This document shows, piece by piece, positions 42,711 to 52,083 of a stretch of DNA of 64,000 nucleotides; positions within the stretch are counted from its first letter, which is position 1; each line of letters opens with the position of its first letter. This stretch comes from Polyangium sp. 15x6 (GTDB taxonomy: Bacteria; Myxococcota_A; Polyangia; Polyangiales; Polyangiaceae). The translations under genes were made by a program, and so were the position numbers. Below the pieces are notes generated by a model. The model searched no databases. It was given only the letters and a program-made list of their open reading frames with translations, and had not been told where the DNA came from. Where the stretch lies: the NCBI RefSeq assembly GCF_029960785.1, contig NZ_JASBQE010000051.1, positions 22,602-86,601 of the forward strand, in the 5' to 3' direction.

Positions 42711-43367
42711 TGACGATCACGCTTCGCTTCTCGACGTCCCTCGCTTCTGCGCTCCTCGTGACTTCGATGGCTCTCCATGCGTCCGCCGCGGACCCGCCCG
42801 CGCCCGCCAGCGGCGCGGAGCCGCGCAAGCACTCCTTGTCGGTGACTGTCGGCCTGACGCCCCTTTATTTCGGCGGTGGCATAAGTTATGACGATCGAGG
42901 GGCCGAGTACGGGAACGAGGTCTACGCCTACGAACCGCTGCTCGCCGGGCTCTCGGTCGATTACATGCGCAGCTTCGGCCTCGTACGTGCGGGCGTCGGA
43001 CTGCGCTACACGTACACCCAGGACAACGGGCAGACCTTCGCAAACGAGCTCGGGATTAACGGGCTCTTTTCACTCGGCGGCACGACACGCAGCGGCGTGG
43101 ACTTCGCCGCGACGCTCGGCCTCGGAATCGGTCACACCTGGGTACGGAGCTACAATTCCCCGGGCTGGGGTGGGACCGGCGAGCTGCTCCTCTCGGTCGC
43201 CATTCCGGCCGGCACGGCTTCCGACTTCCTCCTGCGCGGCGGCTTGAGGCATGGCCTATTTCACCGGCAACGCGCCCGAGGTCCCGGAGGGGTACTGGCC
43301 TCCGGACGAACCCTACCTCATCCGCGCCTACATCCCCTTCGAGCTGGGCTTCCGCAGACGCTTTTGA
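42711..43367 (+). pseudogene. Outer-membrane-type beta protein, paralogue 2, frameshifted
   Basis: From ATG 42711 the product follows its paralogues closely (signal SLASALLVTSMALHASAA, then MRSFGLVRAGVGLRYTYTQD) up to FLLRGGL at about 43247. There a one-base insertion (GCTTGAGGCATGGCC against GCTCGAGCATAGCC in copy 1) moves the rest out of frame. The lost end is intact in the other frame (GNAPEVPEGYWPPDEPYLIR through FRRRF) and stops at 43367. Read as is, translation runs on to 43801. A recent mutation or a single sequencing error would explain it. Confidence 0.78.
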
Positions 43368-43459
43368 CCGCTCCTCGAATTTACCACGCGCAGCGGATGG
43401 GTGGGCCCCGGCTCCGTGCTGCTCCAGCACGCGAGCTCGGCCCGACCGCCTGCCGCACG

Positions 43460-43699
43460 CTATCCCGCGCTCGAGCGCGACCGGCGGGGTGGCTCACTCG
43501 TCCCCAGCTCGGCATAATTCTTTTTCGCCTGATTCAAGCTCACCTCATTGGCGCCGCCCTCGTAGTCCGGCTTCTCGGCCTGGATGGGATCATCCTCCCA
43601 GTCGCACTCGCCGCAGATCTCGTAGTGCCCCAGTTCTGGGAGCGTGAATTTCCCACAGCAGGGGCATGCAAACAGGCCAGAGTCGCTCACGGCATTCAT
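43460..43699 (-). CDS. CPCC-family cysteine-rich small protein
   Basis: 79 residues from ATG 43699. The sequence FACPCCGKFTL followed by YEICGECDWEDD matches the CPCC family, small soluble proteins with two Cys pairs (CPCC and CGEC) that probably bind zinc. The PDYEGGANEVSLNQAKKNY segment after it is also characteristic. The function of the family is unknown. It sits in the opposite orientation between paralogues 2 and 3, so it was caught in, or inserted into, the tandem duplication. Confidence 0.85.
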   Translation of the reverse strand: MNAVSDSGLFACPCCGKFTLPELGHYEICGECDWEDDPIQAEKPDYEGGANEVSLNQAKKNYAELGTSEPPRRSRSSAG

Positions 43700-43757
43700 T
43701 TGCCGAGGGTATCATCGCCCCGGCGTGACCGGCAAGGGATGCCCATGCCTCGCCGAG

Positions 43758-43907
43758 CGTGTGACGGCGGGCAACATGTAGCGGGCCGGCAACATCCCTG
43801 ATCCACGTGTCCTGCGCCGCCGAAAGGCGCGCCCGCGCCGAAGGCACGTGCCTTCCTTGCGAAAACGCGGAAAACCTCGTGGCATCGACATTGCTTTTCC
43901 CGCCCGC
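43758..43907 (+). repeat. Duplicated leader, copy 3
   Basis: Third copy of the leader described at 41704-41851. It ends at the start of the third paralogue and keeps the ATCCCTGATCCACG block of copy 1 and the TAGCGGGCC block of copy 2. Confidence 0.74.
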
Positions 43908-44579
43908 ATGACGATCACGCTTCGCTTCTCGACGTCCCTCGCTTCAGCGCTCCTCGTGACTTCGATGGCAATCCATGCGTCCGCCGCGGACCCGCCCGCT
44001 CCCGACCGTGGCGCGGAGCCGCGCAAGCACTCTTTCTCGGCGACCATCGGCCTCACGCCCCTTTACTTCGGCGAGGCCGTGGGTTTTACGGACGGAGGGG
44101 GCGATTACTTCTCCTCCGCCGACGAACCACTGCTCTTCGGGCTCTCGGGCGATTACATGCGCAGCTTCGGCCTCGTTCGCGCGGGCGTCGGACTGCGCTA
44201 CGCGTACATCCAGGACACGAACTCCCACTGGCCCAGGGGCTGGCAGACCTTTGCACATGAGCTCGGGATCTTCGGGCTCTTTTCGCTCGGCGGCACGACC
44301 CGCAGCGGCGTGGACATCGCCGCGACGCTCGGCCTCGGGATCGGCCACTCCTGGGTACCCAATTTCGATTTGTACCCCCCGAGCTGGGGCGGGACCGGCG
44401 AGCTGCTCGTCTCGGTTGCCATTCCGGTCAACCGGGTTGCCGACTTCTTCCTGCGCAGCGGCATGAGCGTGGCCTTTTACATGGGCAACATGACCCAGGA
44501 GGGGGAGTATCCTCGTCCCGACGCCTATCTCGCGCGCGCCTACTTCCCCTTCGAGCTGGGCTTCCGCAGACGCTTTTGA
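43908..44579 (+). CDS. Outer-membrane-type beta protein, paralogue 3
   Basis: 223 residues from ATG 43908 with the same signal peptide and strand order as copies 1 and 2 (RKHSFSATIGLTPLYFGEA, SGVDIAATLGLGIGHSW, FRRRF end). It is intact and has its own loop 1 (TDGGGDYFSSADEPL), the part in which the three copies differ most. That is what would be expected of surface-exposed loops under diversification. No named family. Confidence 0.82.
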   Translation: MTITLRFSTSLASALLVTSMAIHASAADPPAPDRGAEPRKHSFSATIGLTPLYFGEAVGFTDGGGDYFSSADEPLLFGLSGDYMRSFGLVRAGVGLRYAYIQDTNSHWPRGWQTFAHELGIFGLFSLGGTTRSGVDIAATLGLGIGHSWVPNFDLYPPSWGGTGELLVSVAIPVNRVADFFLRSGMSVAFYMGNMTQEGEYPRPDAYLARAYFPFELGFRRRF

Positions 44580-44676
44580 CCGCTCCGCGGATCTGCTAAC
44601 CTGCTGGCCGCCATCGGCGTGCGCTGCGCGCTCGCGGCAGAGGCCCGTTCGAAACCCCCATCGAGATCCCGAGCGC

Positions 44677-45129
44677 ATGACGCCCGTCATCCATTTTTAC
44701 AGCGTCCAAGACGCCTATGGCGAGTTCTCCAACTTCGCGCCATACCCCATCCTCCTGGACAAGAAACGCTGGCCGACGTCGGAGCACTATTTTCAAGCCC
44801 AGAAGTTTCTCGATGCCAAGGTGCAGGAACGCATTCGCAGCGCATCCACGCCGCTGCTGGCGGCGCGCCTCGGGCGTGACCGAAAACAACGCCTTCGCGC
44901 CGATTGGGAATCGGTGAAGGTTTCCGTGATGCGCCGGGCCGTGGAAGCGAAGTTTCGACAACATGACGACTTGGCCGTGCTTCTCCTCTCCACCGCCGCT
45001 GCTCGCATCGTCGAACACACCGTCAACGACGCATTCTGGGGAGATGGAGGCGACGGCTCGGGGAGGAACATGCTCGGACACATCCTCATGGACGTTCGTA
45101 CGATTTTGCAGATGGAACGACGGAAGTAA
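44677..45129 (+). CDS. NADAR-family protein (YbiA-like)
   Basis: 150 residues from ATG 44677. The family pattern is clear: IHFYSVQDAYGEFSNFAPYP, then KRWPTSEHYFQAQKF, then the C-terminal NDAFWGDGGDGSGRNMLGHI. NADAR proteins are N-glycosidases acting on riboflavin intermediates or on ADP-ribosylated nucleotides and bases, and some occur in conflict systems. Length is standard. The neighbours give no pathway link; it follows the outer-membrane paralogues by about 100 bp. Confidence 0.93.
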   Translation: MTPVIHFYSVQDAYGEFSNFAPYPILLDKKRWPTSEHYFQAQKFLDAKVQERIRSASTPLLAARLGRDRKQRLRADWESVKVSVMRRAVEAKFRQHDDLAVLLLSTAAARIVEHTVNDAFWGDGGDGSGRNMLGHILMDVRTILQMERRK

Positions 45130-45290
45130 GCCGCCGCTCCGAAAACTTTTGTTATTTGTTGGGGTGGTAAATTCCGGTTTTTGATCGTCATCGCCCTTGA
45201 CTTCGCGAATCCGTTTGGGCCCACTAGCCGTGTACGCCTGCCCGCTTGACCACGCTCGTCCGGAAAGACCCCTCACAGAAGAAACACAGG

Positions 45291-46601
45291 ATGAAGCGAC
45301 CACCGACCTATCCATTCGCTCCTGCTCGCGCCGCAGCGCTCGCGCTCCTGGTCGTGCTCACTGGCTGCTCCAGCAAGGAGAACACGGGCACCTCCTCGGG
45401 ATCGACGACCCCGCCTCCGTCGAACGGCGGCAACGACCCGCCGCCGCCCGTCGTCGAGGGTGCCAATTGCGACAACGGCGACTTCGAGGTCCGCTCGATC
45501 GGGACGGCCGAGCTCGAAGGCGAGACGTACAAAGTCATCCTCGCCACGCCGTGTGAATACGTCCTCTCCCACGTCCAGGGGAAGAAGAACTTTCCCATCG
45601 AGGAGCACGAGACGTACTACGTGGCCGACAGCCATTTCGAGCTCCCGTACATCCCCGGCGTCATGGACAACGTCTCCTATACGCCCGGCGAAAAGAACAA
45701 GGGATGGGCGAACGGCATGGATGTCGAGGCCGAGGTGCAGAAGCTCGGCGCGCTTCCCGTCCTCTATCACGTCATTCCTGGGTACGAATACGGCTACTTC
45801 ACCAGGTACGACGACGGCCTCGGCGACATCTTCGGCGCTTTCCGGCCCACGTGGCGGTTCGTCAAGAACGGCGGCGACGTCAGCCTGCTCTTCTTCGCGC
45901 CGCCCGACACCGCGTGGCCGCGCCACCGCGGGGGATGGAATCCGCGGGAGATCAATCAAGAAATCGGTTTCGGCTTTCTCGTCGACACCGACGGCAAGGT
46001 CTACGTCCCGAAGGGCGTACCGCTCGGACGACAGGAGTGGAACGACGAGCTCCGCTGCGTCGTCATCAACAAGGCGAAGCAGCCGGTGCCGGTGACGCGC
46101 ACGCAGTTCCCCGGCGACGAGTCCTATTACATGGCCGAGACCCTCATGCCGGGATACGCGAGCATCAGCTCGCCCGGCCATCTGTACTGGGGCCACAAGG
46201 GCAAAGCCATGATCGATGTCGCCAAGTGGGACGGCACCTTGCCCGGCAACTTCGACAAACCCTACACCGCGGGCTGCAGCCCCGAGGGCTACAACGCCGG
46301 CCACGCCGAGGGCTTCACCTGGCCGGAGCTCCGCGAAAAGATGCGCGACGAATACCTGGCCGGCAACATCGACGCGATCCCCAAGGAAAACCTCTATCGC
46401 ATCAAGGTCTACCGGCAGGACGAGCCGAACGGCGCCGCCGAGCTCCAGGGCGAGCTCTTCTACGAATGGGACGGCGACGAGTGGCTCCCTCGCGCCACGG
46501 GTGAAAAACTCATCACGATCGACGAGGCCCGATCGACGTACCGGATCAGCGGGCACCTGGGCGACGGCCAGCGCGCATTCATCGTGATCGAGGATCTCTG
46601 A
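45291..46601 (+). CDS. Large secreted lipoprotein of unknown function
   Basis: 436 residues from ATG 45291. A lipoprotein signal ends in VLTGC and is followed by a Ser/Thr/Pro/Gly linker. The mature domain (ANCDNGDFEVRSIGTAEL onward) is rich in aromatic residues (SHFELPYIPGVMDNVSYTPG, YEYGYFTRYDDGLGDIFG, GHLYWGHKGKAM), suggesting a polysaccharide-binding or enzymatic beta fold, but no family is recognised. It is followed within 48 bp by a Tos1-like gene and then a GH128 gene on the same strand, so a joint role on a glucan substrate is plausible. Confidence 0.72.
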   Translation: MKRPPTYPFAPARAAALALLVVLTGCSSKENTGTSSGSTTPPPSNGGNDPPPPVVEGANCDNGDFEVRSIGTAELEGETYKVILATPCEYVLSHVQGKKNFPIEEHETYYVADSHFELPYIPGVMDNVSYTPGEKNKGWANGMDVEAEVQKLGALPVLYHVIPGYEYGYFTRYDDGLGDIFGAFRPTWRFVKNGGDVSLLFFAPPDTAWPRHRGGWNPREINQEIGFGFLVDTDGKVYVPKGVPLGRQEWNDELRCVVINKAKQPVPVTRTQFPGDESYYMAETLMPGYASISSPGHLYWGHKGKAMIDVAKWDGTLPGNFDKPYTAGCSPEGYNAGHAEGFTWPELREKMRDEYLAGNIDAIPKENLYRIKVYRQDEPNGAAELQGELFYEWDGDEWLPRATGEKLITIDEARSTYRISGHLGDGQRAFIVIEDL

Positions 46602-46648
46602 AACGAGGATCTCCATCCCGGAAAACGCCTCCCGAAGGAAACACCACC

Positions 46649-47929
46649 ATGACGAAGCTCTCTCGGCTGTTCGTGTACGCTGCTCTCGGGATCCTCGCCA
46701 GCGCCTGCGGAAGCGCGCGCGACGACGAAGGTGGTGGCCAAGGAGGCACCGGAGGGAGCGGCGGGAGCGGCGGGGCGCCGACGACGAGCGCGGGCCCCGG
46801 CGGCGGCGGAGGCCTGGGCACGCACCCCACGGAGCCGAGCACACCCACGCGAGGTGGGACGATGACCTTCACCAATGTCGGCGCGCCCGGGTGGTGGCCG
46901 CGTCGTATCGATCGCGAGGCGGGCGATCCGGCCTGCACCTACAAGGACGGGACGGATACCTGGGGCGGGCATTGCTGCATGAAGGAGCAGCACACGACGA
47001 GCACCACGCTCGCGCCTTTCGACGAGGAGATGACCCTCATCATGAAGGCCATCCGCCTGAAGCAGCTCGCCGTCTACCAGCCTTCCGAAGGCGCGTCGTC
47101 CTGGCCTTTGGTCTCGTCCTGGGACGCGCAGAGCGGCCACGGCTCGAATCTCGTCGTCACCGAAGGACAGATGACGTCCGCCGATTTCACGGGCGACCTC
47201 ACGAAGAAGGATTGCGTGAATTACTTCATGCAAGAAGCGCAATTCTCGTGCGGCGACGGCAAGGATTATTACTGCCCAAACGATCCGGGCATCAACCACC
47301 TCGGCTGGTCGGGCTCGAAGCTCATCGTCTTCCTCGGGTCGATGACGTTCGACGACGCGGACGTCAAGAAATGCGACGGCGACGGGCAAGGCCACGCGGG
47401 CCCGTGGGTCGCGTTCGTCGCGTCCGAGCTGATTCGTGATGGCGGCCGCAAATGGAACGGGCTCTGCAATTGCTACTCGAAGACGGGCACGGTCGGCGAT
47501 GGTTGCGGCGAGATCAACGTCTTCGAGGTCGTGCTCGACAACAATCAATACAGCAACCGCGAGTTCATGAGCACCGGCGTCCGCTCGTACCAGGAAGGTC
47601 ACGTCGGCGGCAACGTCTGCGGGGAGGGCTGTGACCGCGACGCCTTCGCCGACGATGTCGAGGTCGTCGACGCCTGCGCGAAGAAGGCCTACACGAGCGG
47701 CCCCGAAATCGAAGTCGGCGGCGGCGCGGACGGCTGCCCCGTGTGGCGCCGCCCCATCGGCGATCGGTATTTCATGATCCTGCTCGACGAGAAGCAGCGG
47801 GAGATTCAGGTCGCGGTCATCCACCCCGAAAAGATCCCCGCCGCGGCCGCCGAGATGCTCCCCTTGCTTCCCGGCGCCCTGTCCCGCGACACGATCGACG
47901 CGCTTCTCTCGATGCGTTTGCCCGAGTAA
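46649..47929 (+). CDS. Secreted lipoprotein related to fungal Tos1/YJL171C cell-wall proteins
   Basis: 426 residues from ATG 46649. A lipobox (LASAC) and a Gly/Ser linker precede an N-terminal Cys-containing domain (GTMTFTNVGAPGWWPRRIDR, TWGGHCCMKEQH). The main domain includes WNGLCNCYSKTGTVGDGCGE followed by INVFEVVLDNN and QYSNREFMSTGVRSYQEG. This resembles the two Tos1 domains (DUF2403/DUF2401) of fungal cell-wall proteins, where the E-x-D-x-x-E-like motif (GEINVFEV) is a proposed glucan-active site. It lies between an unknown lipoprotein and a GH128 enzyme. Bacterial members are uncommon as far as I recall, and I could not align it. Confidence 0.62.
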   Translation: MTKLSRLFVYAALGILASACGSARDDEGGGQGGTGGSGGSGGAPTTSAGPGGGGGLGTHPTEPSTPTRGGTMTFTNVGAPGWWPRRIDREAGDPACTYKDGTDTWGGHCCMKEQHTTSTTLAPFDEEMTLIMKAIRLKQLAVYQPSEGASSWPLVSSWDAQSGHGSNLVVTEGQMTSADFTGDLTKKDCVNYFMQEAQFSCGDGKDYYCPNDPGINHLGWSGSKLIVFLGSMTFDDADVKKCDGDGQGHAGPWVAFVASELIRDGGRKWNGLCNCYSKTGTVGDGCGEINVFEVVLDNNQYSNREFMSTGVRSYQEGHVGGNVCGEGCDRDAFADDVEVVDACAKKAYTSGPEIEVGGGADGCPVWRRPIGDRYFMILLDEKQREIQVAVIHPEKIPAAAAEMLPLLPGALSRDTIDALLSMRLPE

Positions 47930-47959
47930 TCGACACCCCACGCGGAGGCGACCCTACCC

Positions 47960-48949
47960 ATGATTCATGACGCAAGGACTCGATGGTTTTCGGGCGCGGC
48001 GGCGATGGCGGCGCTCGTCTTTGCTGCCTCGTGTGGATCGAGCGAGCCGTCCCCGGGCTCGGGTTCGGGCGCGGGCTCGGGCTCGGGCGGCGCCGGCGCC
48101 GGCGGGTCGATGGCCGATGGCTCGAGTTCCAGCTCGACCGGCGGCGGGCCGCCAATCAACCCTTCCACCGGCTGCAAGCGCGGCGTCGCCTACGGTTACC
48201 ATTCGAAGGCGGACATGCAGGCGCTCTCGACGTCGGTATCGTGGTGGTACAACTGGGCGCACGTGCCGGACGAGGGCGTGAAGCCCGACGCGTACAAGGC
48301 GCTCGGCGTCGAGTACGTGCCGATGGTATGGGGCGGCGGCGGCCTCGACAGCATGCGCGCCGCGCAGATCGCCAGCGAGATCCCCGACGGAACGAGCTTT
48401 TTGCTCGGCTTCAACGAGCCGAATTTCGGCGAGCAGGCCAATCTGTCGGCGTCCGAAGCCGCGGCGCTCTGGCCCCACGTGGAGGCGGTCGCCGACGCGC
48501 GCGGCCTCGCGCTGGTGTCGCCCGCCGTGAACTTCTGCGGCGGAGCGTGCCAGGAGACGGATCCCTTCAAGTACCTCGACGAATTCTTCGCCGCCTGCGA
48601 GGGGTGCCGCGTCGATTACATCGGCATTCACATCTACACGGCCTGCCAGGGCGACGGGACCAACAAGGCCCGGTGGCTCATCAACCACATCGAGACCTAC
48701 AAGACGCGGTTCGACAAACCGATCTGGTTGACCGAGTTCGCCTGCGACAATGCTGGCTCGCTCGCCGAGCAAAAAGATTTCATGATCGATGCGCTCGAGT
48801 ACCTGGAGAACGAGCCGCGCATCGCGCGGTACGCCTGGTTCTCGGGTCGCGCCAACAACGTGGCGAACGCGAACCTGCTGGGAGAAGACGGCGTGCTCAC
48901 CGAGCTCGGGAAGGCGTACGTCGACGCGCCTCAAAAGCCCTGCGAGTGA
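47960..48949 (+). CDS. GH128-type glycoside hydrolase (beta-1,3-glucanase) lipoprotein
   Basis: 329 residues from ATG 47960. A lipobox (FAASC) and a Gly/Ser linker lead to a TIM-barrel domain starting [14 protein letters not shown]. The acid/base Glu lies in [12 protein letters not shown] and the nucleophile Glu in [13 protein letters not shown], with [10 protein letters not shown] before the C-terminus; together these fit the Glyco_hydro_cc/GH128 family of endo-beta-1,3-glucanases. It would hydrolyse fungal or algal glucan outside the cell. It is the third of three adjacent secreted lipoprotein genes. Confidence 0.87.
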   Translation: MIHDARTRWFSGAAAMAALVFAASCGSSEPSPGSGSGAGSGSGGAGAGGSMADGSSSSSTGGGPPINPSTGCKRGVAYGYHSKADMQALSTSVSWWYNWAHVPDEGVKPDAYKALGVEYVPMVWGGGGLDSMRAAQIASEIPDGTSFLLGFNEPNFGEQANLSASEAAALWPHVEAVADARGLALVSPAVNFCGGACQETDPFKYLDEFFAACEGCRVDYIGIHIYTACQGDGTNKARWLINHIETYKTRFDKPIWLTEFACDNAGSLAEQKDFMIDALEYLENEPRIARYAWFSGRANNVANANLLGEDGVLTELGKAYVDAPQKPCE

Positions 48950-49019
48950 CGGGCCCGCGGACGGCGGAGCCGACCGCCGGGTCGCTGGCGTTTCGCCTTC
49001 GGGCTCCTATCCTTCGCGC

Positions 49020-50024
49020 ATGGTTCCTCTTTCCGTTCTCGACCTCTCGCCCATCGTGCAGGGCGGCAGCGCGTCCCAGGCCCTCCGCAACACGCTGGAC
49101 CTCGCTCGGCACGTGGAGCGCTGGGGGTATCGACGCTTCTGGTTGGCCGAGCACCACAACATGCCAGGCATCGCCAGCGCGGCGACCGCGGTCGTGATGG
49201 GCCACGTGGCCTCGGGTACCTCGACCATCCGGGTCGGCGCGGGCGGCATCATGCTGCCGAACCATGCGCCGCTCGTGATCGCCGAGCAGTTCGGCACGCT
49301 CGAAGCGCTTTATCCTGGCCGCATCGAGCTCGGCCTCGGCCGGGCGCCGGGCACGGACCAGGTCACCGCTCACGCGCTCCGGCGCAGCCTCGAAAGCGAC
49401 GCCGACGCCTTCCCGCAGGACGTCGTGGAGCTGATGGCCTATTTTCGAGAGCCGGAGCCGGGGCAAAGGGTGCGGGCCATCCCGGGAACGGGGCTCCACG
49501 TGCCGATCTGGATCCTCGGTTCGAGCCTGTTCGGCGCGCAGCTCGCGGCCGCGCTCGGCCTGCCCTATGCGTTCGCCTCCCATTTCGCGCCGGCCGCCAT
49601 GACGCAGGCCATCCAGGTGTATCGCAGCCGGTTCAAGCCCTCGGCGCAGCTCGACCGGCCTTACGTCATGCTGGGCCTGAACGTCTTCGCCGCCCCCACC
49701 GACGAGGAGGCGCGCTTCTTGATGACCTCGCTCCAGCAATCGTTCCTCCAGTTGCGGACGGGCAATCCGGGCCCGCTGCCGCCGCCGGTCGAGTTTTTCG
49801 ATCGCCGGTTGTCCCCTGCGGAGCGCATGATGCTCGATCAGGCCTTGTCGTGCTCGGTGGTGGGTTCGCCGGAAGCGGTTCGTCAGGGGCTACGCGCATT
49901 CGTGGACCGCACCGGGGCGGACGAGCTCATGGTGACGTCGCACGTGTACGATCACGCGGCGCGGCTGCGTTCGTTCGAGATCGCGGCAGCGGCGCGGGAC
50001 GAGCTCGGCCGGGCGGCCCCGTGA
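49020..50024 (+). CDS. LLM-class flavin-dependent oxidoreductase (MsnO8/YhbW-like)
   Basis: 334 residues from ATG 49020. Characteristic pieces are [19 protein letters not shown] at the start, [19 protein letters not shown] and [20 protein letters not shown], then [15 protein letters not shown]. These form the luciferase-like TIM barrel that binds FMNH2 or F420. The C-terminal part ([20 protein letters not shown]) is also usual. It probably oxidises an unknown small molecule. The gene stands alone on the plus strand and converges with the hydrolase gene. Confidence 0.92.
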   Translation: MVPLSVLDLSPIVQGGSASQALRNTLDLARHVERWGYRRFWLAEHHNMPGIASAATAVVMGHVASGTSTIRVGAGGIMLPNHAPLVIAEQFGTLEALYPGRIELGLGRAPGTDQVTAHALRRSLESDADAFPQDVVELMAYFREPEPGQRVRAIPGTGLHVPIWILGSSLFGAQLAAALGLPYAFASHFAPAAMTQAIQVYRSRFKPSAQLDRPYVMLGLNVFAAPTDEEARFLMTSLQQSFLQLRTGNPGPLPPPVEFFDRRLSPAERMMLDQALSCSVVGSPEAVRQGLRAFVDRTGADELMVTSHVYDHAARLRSFEIAAAARDELGRAAP

Positions 50025-50047
50025 ATTTCCGATAATCTCGACAGGCC

Positions 50048-51205
50048 TCAAAACATCACCGGCGCCCACTGGCCAATCGCATAACCGACGAAGATCGCGA
50101 ATGTGATGTCGCCGTCGCGCCGCGTTCCTCCGCGTGACGCAAGCGCGGCGAGGGCCGTTCCAGCAACCAGGATCAGCGTCGACAGCCCGGCGAGAAGCGC
50201 AACGAAGTGCCACCCGACGAGCGCTAAAAATACCGTCATGAGAGCTCCCAGCGCTCCGAAGGTCCAGCGCGAGATGTCGAACCTTCCAGCGCCATGGACC
50301 ACGAGCGCCGACAGCAGAATGCCGATGATTTGCGCAGGAACGTGCCTCGCGCTCGGGAACGCGCCGAGCCAGGTGCCCGTCGAGAGGGCAATGACCAGAA
50401 TCGTACTGGCTGCAAACACCTGACCACGAGCTTTTTTGTTGATGGTGGGAAAACGGTCGAGCAGGAGAACGTCCAGAGCGAGCACGCCCGCGAGTGCCAA
50501 CGCCGCTCCGAGGAGCCGCAGCCGCCAGCGCCAGGGCCGCGCTGGAGGTGTCTTCCCTGCGACGGCACACGCGGCATCGACGGCCGTATCGATCAGGAGC
50601 GAGTCGTAGGGGGCGAGAGCATGATCCGACGCGTCCGATAACACCAGCCTCGATCCACGTTCGCTGGCCATTCTTTCGAGATACGTCGCGGGTACGGCCT
50701 CATCGAACCGTCCCGCGAGGAGGAGCAGCGGCGGCCCACGCTCGCCCAGGTCCGGGAAGGCGCCGACGGCGATGAAGAGCTTCGGGGCCAAACCTCCCTC
50801 GTGCACGCTCGGAACAGCCGCATACGCGCCCATCGAGTGGCCCAGGAACAAATCGACGGAGCCCAGCGCTTTGCCGGCATTCTCGATCGTATTCGTGGTC
50901 TCGGTGGCGACGAAAGCGCGCGGCGAATCGCCGTGCCCTGGGAAATCGAGCGCATACCCCTCGAAGCCGGCGGCCGCGAGCGCTTCACCGAAGCGAAACA
51001 GCGTTTCCTTCGACGCTGTCACGCCATGCGCGAGGAGAGCAATCGGGTGCGGCCCCTGTGCCGCCGGACGAAAGCGCAAGGCCGGCGTTTCTCCGGCGAT
51101 GGAGATTGCCTCCACATGGACCCTGGGCTCGACGAGGCGCGAGAGGAACAGGCCCGCGCCAAGCGCGGCAACGGCCCCCCCGATCTGCCACGCATCCCGA
51201 CGCAT
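50048..51205 (-). CDS. Membrane-anchored alpha/beta hydrolase
   Basis: 385 residues from ATG 51205. An N-terminal helix anchors the protein, then an alpha/beta-hydrolase domain follows with LLAHGVTASKET (oxyanion), nucleophile Ser in FLGHSMGAYAA, Asp in LAGRFDEAVP and His in SDASDHALAPY. The C-terminal ~170 residues carry about five more membrane helices (LGAALALAGVLALDVLLLD, ILVIALSTGTWLGAF, ALMTVFLALVGWHFVALLAG). The fusion of a hydrolase to a helical bundle is unusual for small esterases. The substrate is unknown. Confidence 0.85.
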   Translation of the reverse strand: MRRDAWQIGGAVAALGAGLFLSRLVEPRVHVEAISIAGETPALRFRPAAQGPHPIALLAHGVTASKETLFRFGEALAAAGFEGYALDFPGHGDSPRAFVATETTNTIENAGKALGSVDLFLGHSMGAYAAVPSVHEGGLAPKLFIAVGAFPDLGERGPPLLLLAGRFDEAVPATYLERMASERGSRLVLSDASDHALAPYDSLLIDTAVDAACAVAGKTPPARPWRWRLRLLGAALALAGVLALDVLLLDRFPTINKKARGQVFAASTILVIALSTGTWLGAFPSARHVPAQIIGILLSALVVHGAGRFDISRWTFGALGALMTVFLALVGWHFVALLAGLSTLILVAGTALAALASRGGTRRDGDITFAIFVGYAIGQWAPVMF

Positions 51206-51217
51206 GGTCGCACCGCC

Positions 51218-52069
51218 TCAGAACGGATCATCCCCCGAGGGGAAATTGTCGAAGTCGATCTCCCCGCGGTCCGGAGGACGCTTGTACACGTGCGACTCCT
51301 TCGTCCGCTCTCCGGTCCACGGTGACAGGATGCCTTCTCGCAGCAGCGCCTCGAAGCGCTCGGGCCGGCAGTAGATCCAGTTCGGCTCGCCGCCGTTGAA
51401 CCCGCTGTGAAACGGCCCGCAGAGACGCTCTTTTTGGCCTTCCTTCTCGAGGAGCCCATTGGCGGCTGCGCAGAGACTCTCGCACAGCCGGTCGCGCGCC
51501 TCGTCCTCGTCGGTATCGGGGCGGTCGAGGTCCTCGTTCGCAGCAGCGAGGATCTTCCGCTTCGGAATCTTCCCGCGCGTGTGAGCAACATGCTCGAGTA
51601 GCACGACCATCTCGTCCACGCCGACCTTCGGGTCGTCGTCCCACCACATCTCCGGGAAGCAAACTTGATCACGCAAGAATCGCTCGACGAGGTGCTCGTG
51701 TGGATCCCAGAACGGCGCGCCCTCGGCGACGAGGGACGCGAGCACCTCGCGCACGTGCGCTTCCGGATCCGCGGGCAAACCTTCGACCCCTGCGCGCCGG
51801 AACCTCGCGAGCACCACGCGAAGTCGCTCGACATCCTCCGGCGTGGGCGTGAGCTCCCGGACGAGCGTGGCCACATTGCAGGCGACGCCGTCTCGTTCGC
51901 CGGGCTGCACGTCCGCGAGCACCTTGCCTCCGTGCCCTTCGTCGATGAGCCGCCGTACGCCCGCCGTGATGCGCGTCGCGGGCACGATGTAGCTTGGCAC
52001 GCCGGCGCCGAGGAGCTCGACCTCCTGCGGCCCGATCTGTTTTCCGAGGACGACGACGTGGGTGGGCAT
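51218..52069 (-). CDS. Hypothetical protein paired with a ferritin-like gene
   Basis: 283 residues from ATG 52069. A small N-terminal alpha/beta piece (THVVVLGKQIGPQEVELLGA) is followed by a mostly helical region with acidic and aromatic residues (FWDPHEHLVERFLRDQVCF, PEMWWDDDPKVGVDEMVVLL) and a C-terminal basic/acidic tail. No family is recognised. It lies 14 bp after the ferritin-like gene and 12 bp before the hydrolase start, so the three minus-strand genes are probably one operon. Confidence 0.68.
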   Translation of the reverse strand: MPTHVVVLGKQIGPQEVELLGAGVPSYIVPATRITAGVRRLIDEGHGGKVLADVQPGERDGVACNVATLVRELTPTPEDVERLRVVLARFRRAGVEGLPADPEAHVREVLASLVAEGAPFWDPHEHLVERFLRDQVCFPEMWWDDDPKVGVDEMVVLLEHVAHTRGKIPKRKILAAANEDLDRPDTDEDEARDRLCESLCAAANGLLEKEGQKERLCGPFHSGFNGGEPNWIYCRPERFEALLREGILSPWTGERTKESHVYKRPPDRGEIDFDNFPSGDDPF

Positions 52070-52083
52070 CGATGCGGGCCCCA

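Noticed and set aside
41704..43907. Three spaced repeats as a possible CRISPR or mobile element
   Set aside because: The units are gene-sized promoter-plus-gene duplications, lack short regular spacers or terminal repeats, and keep coding content.
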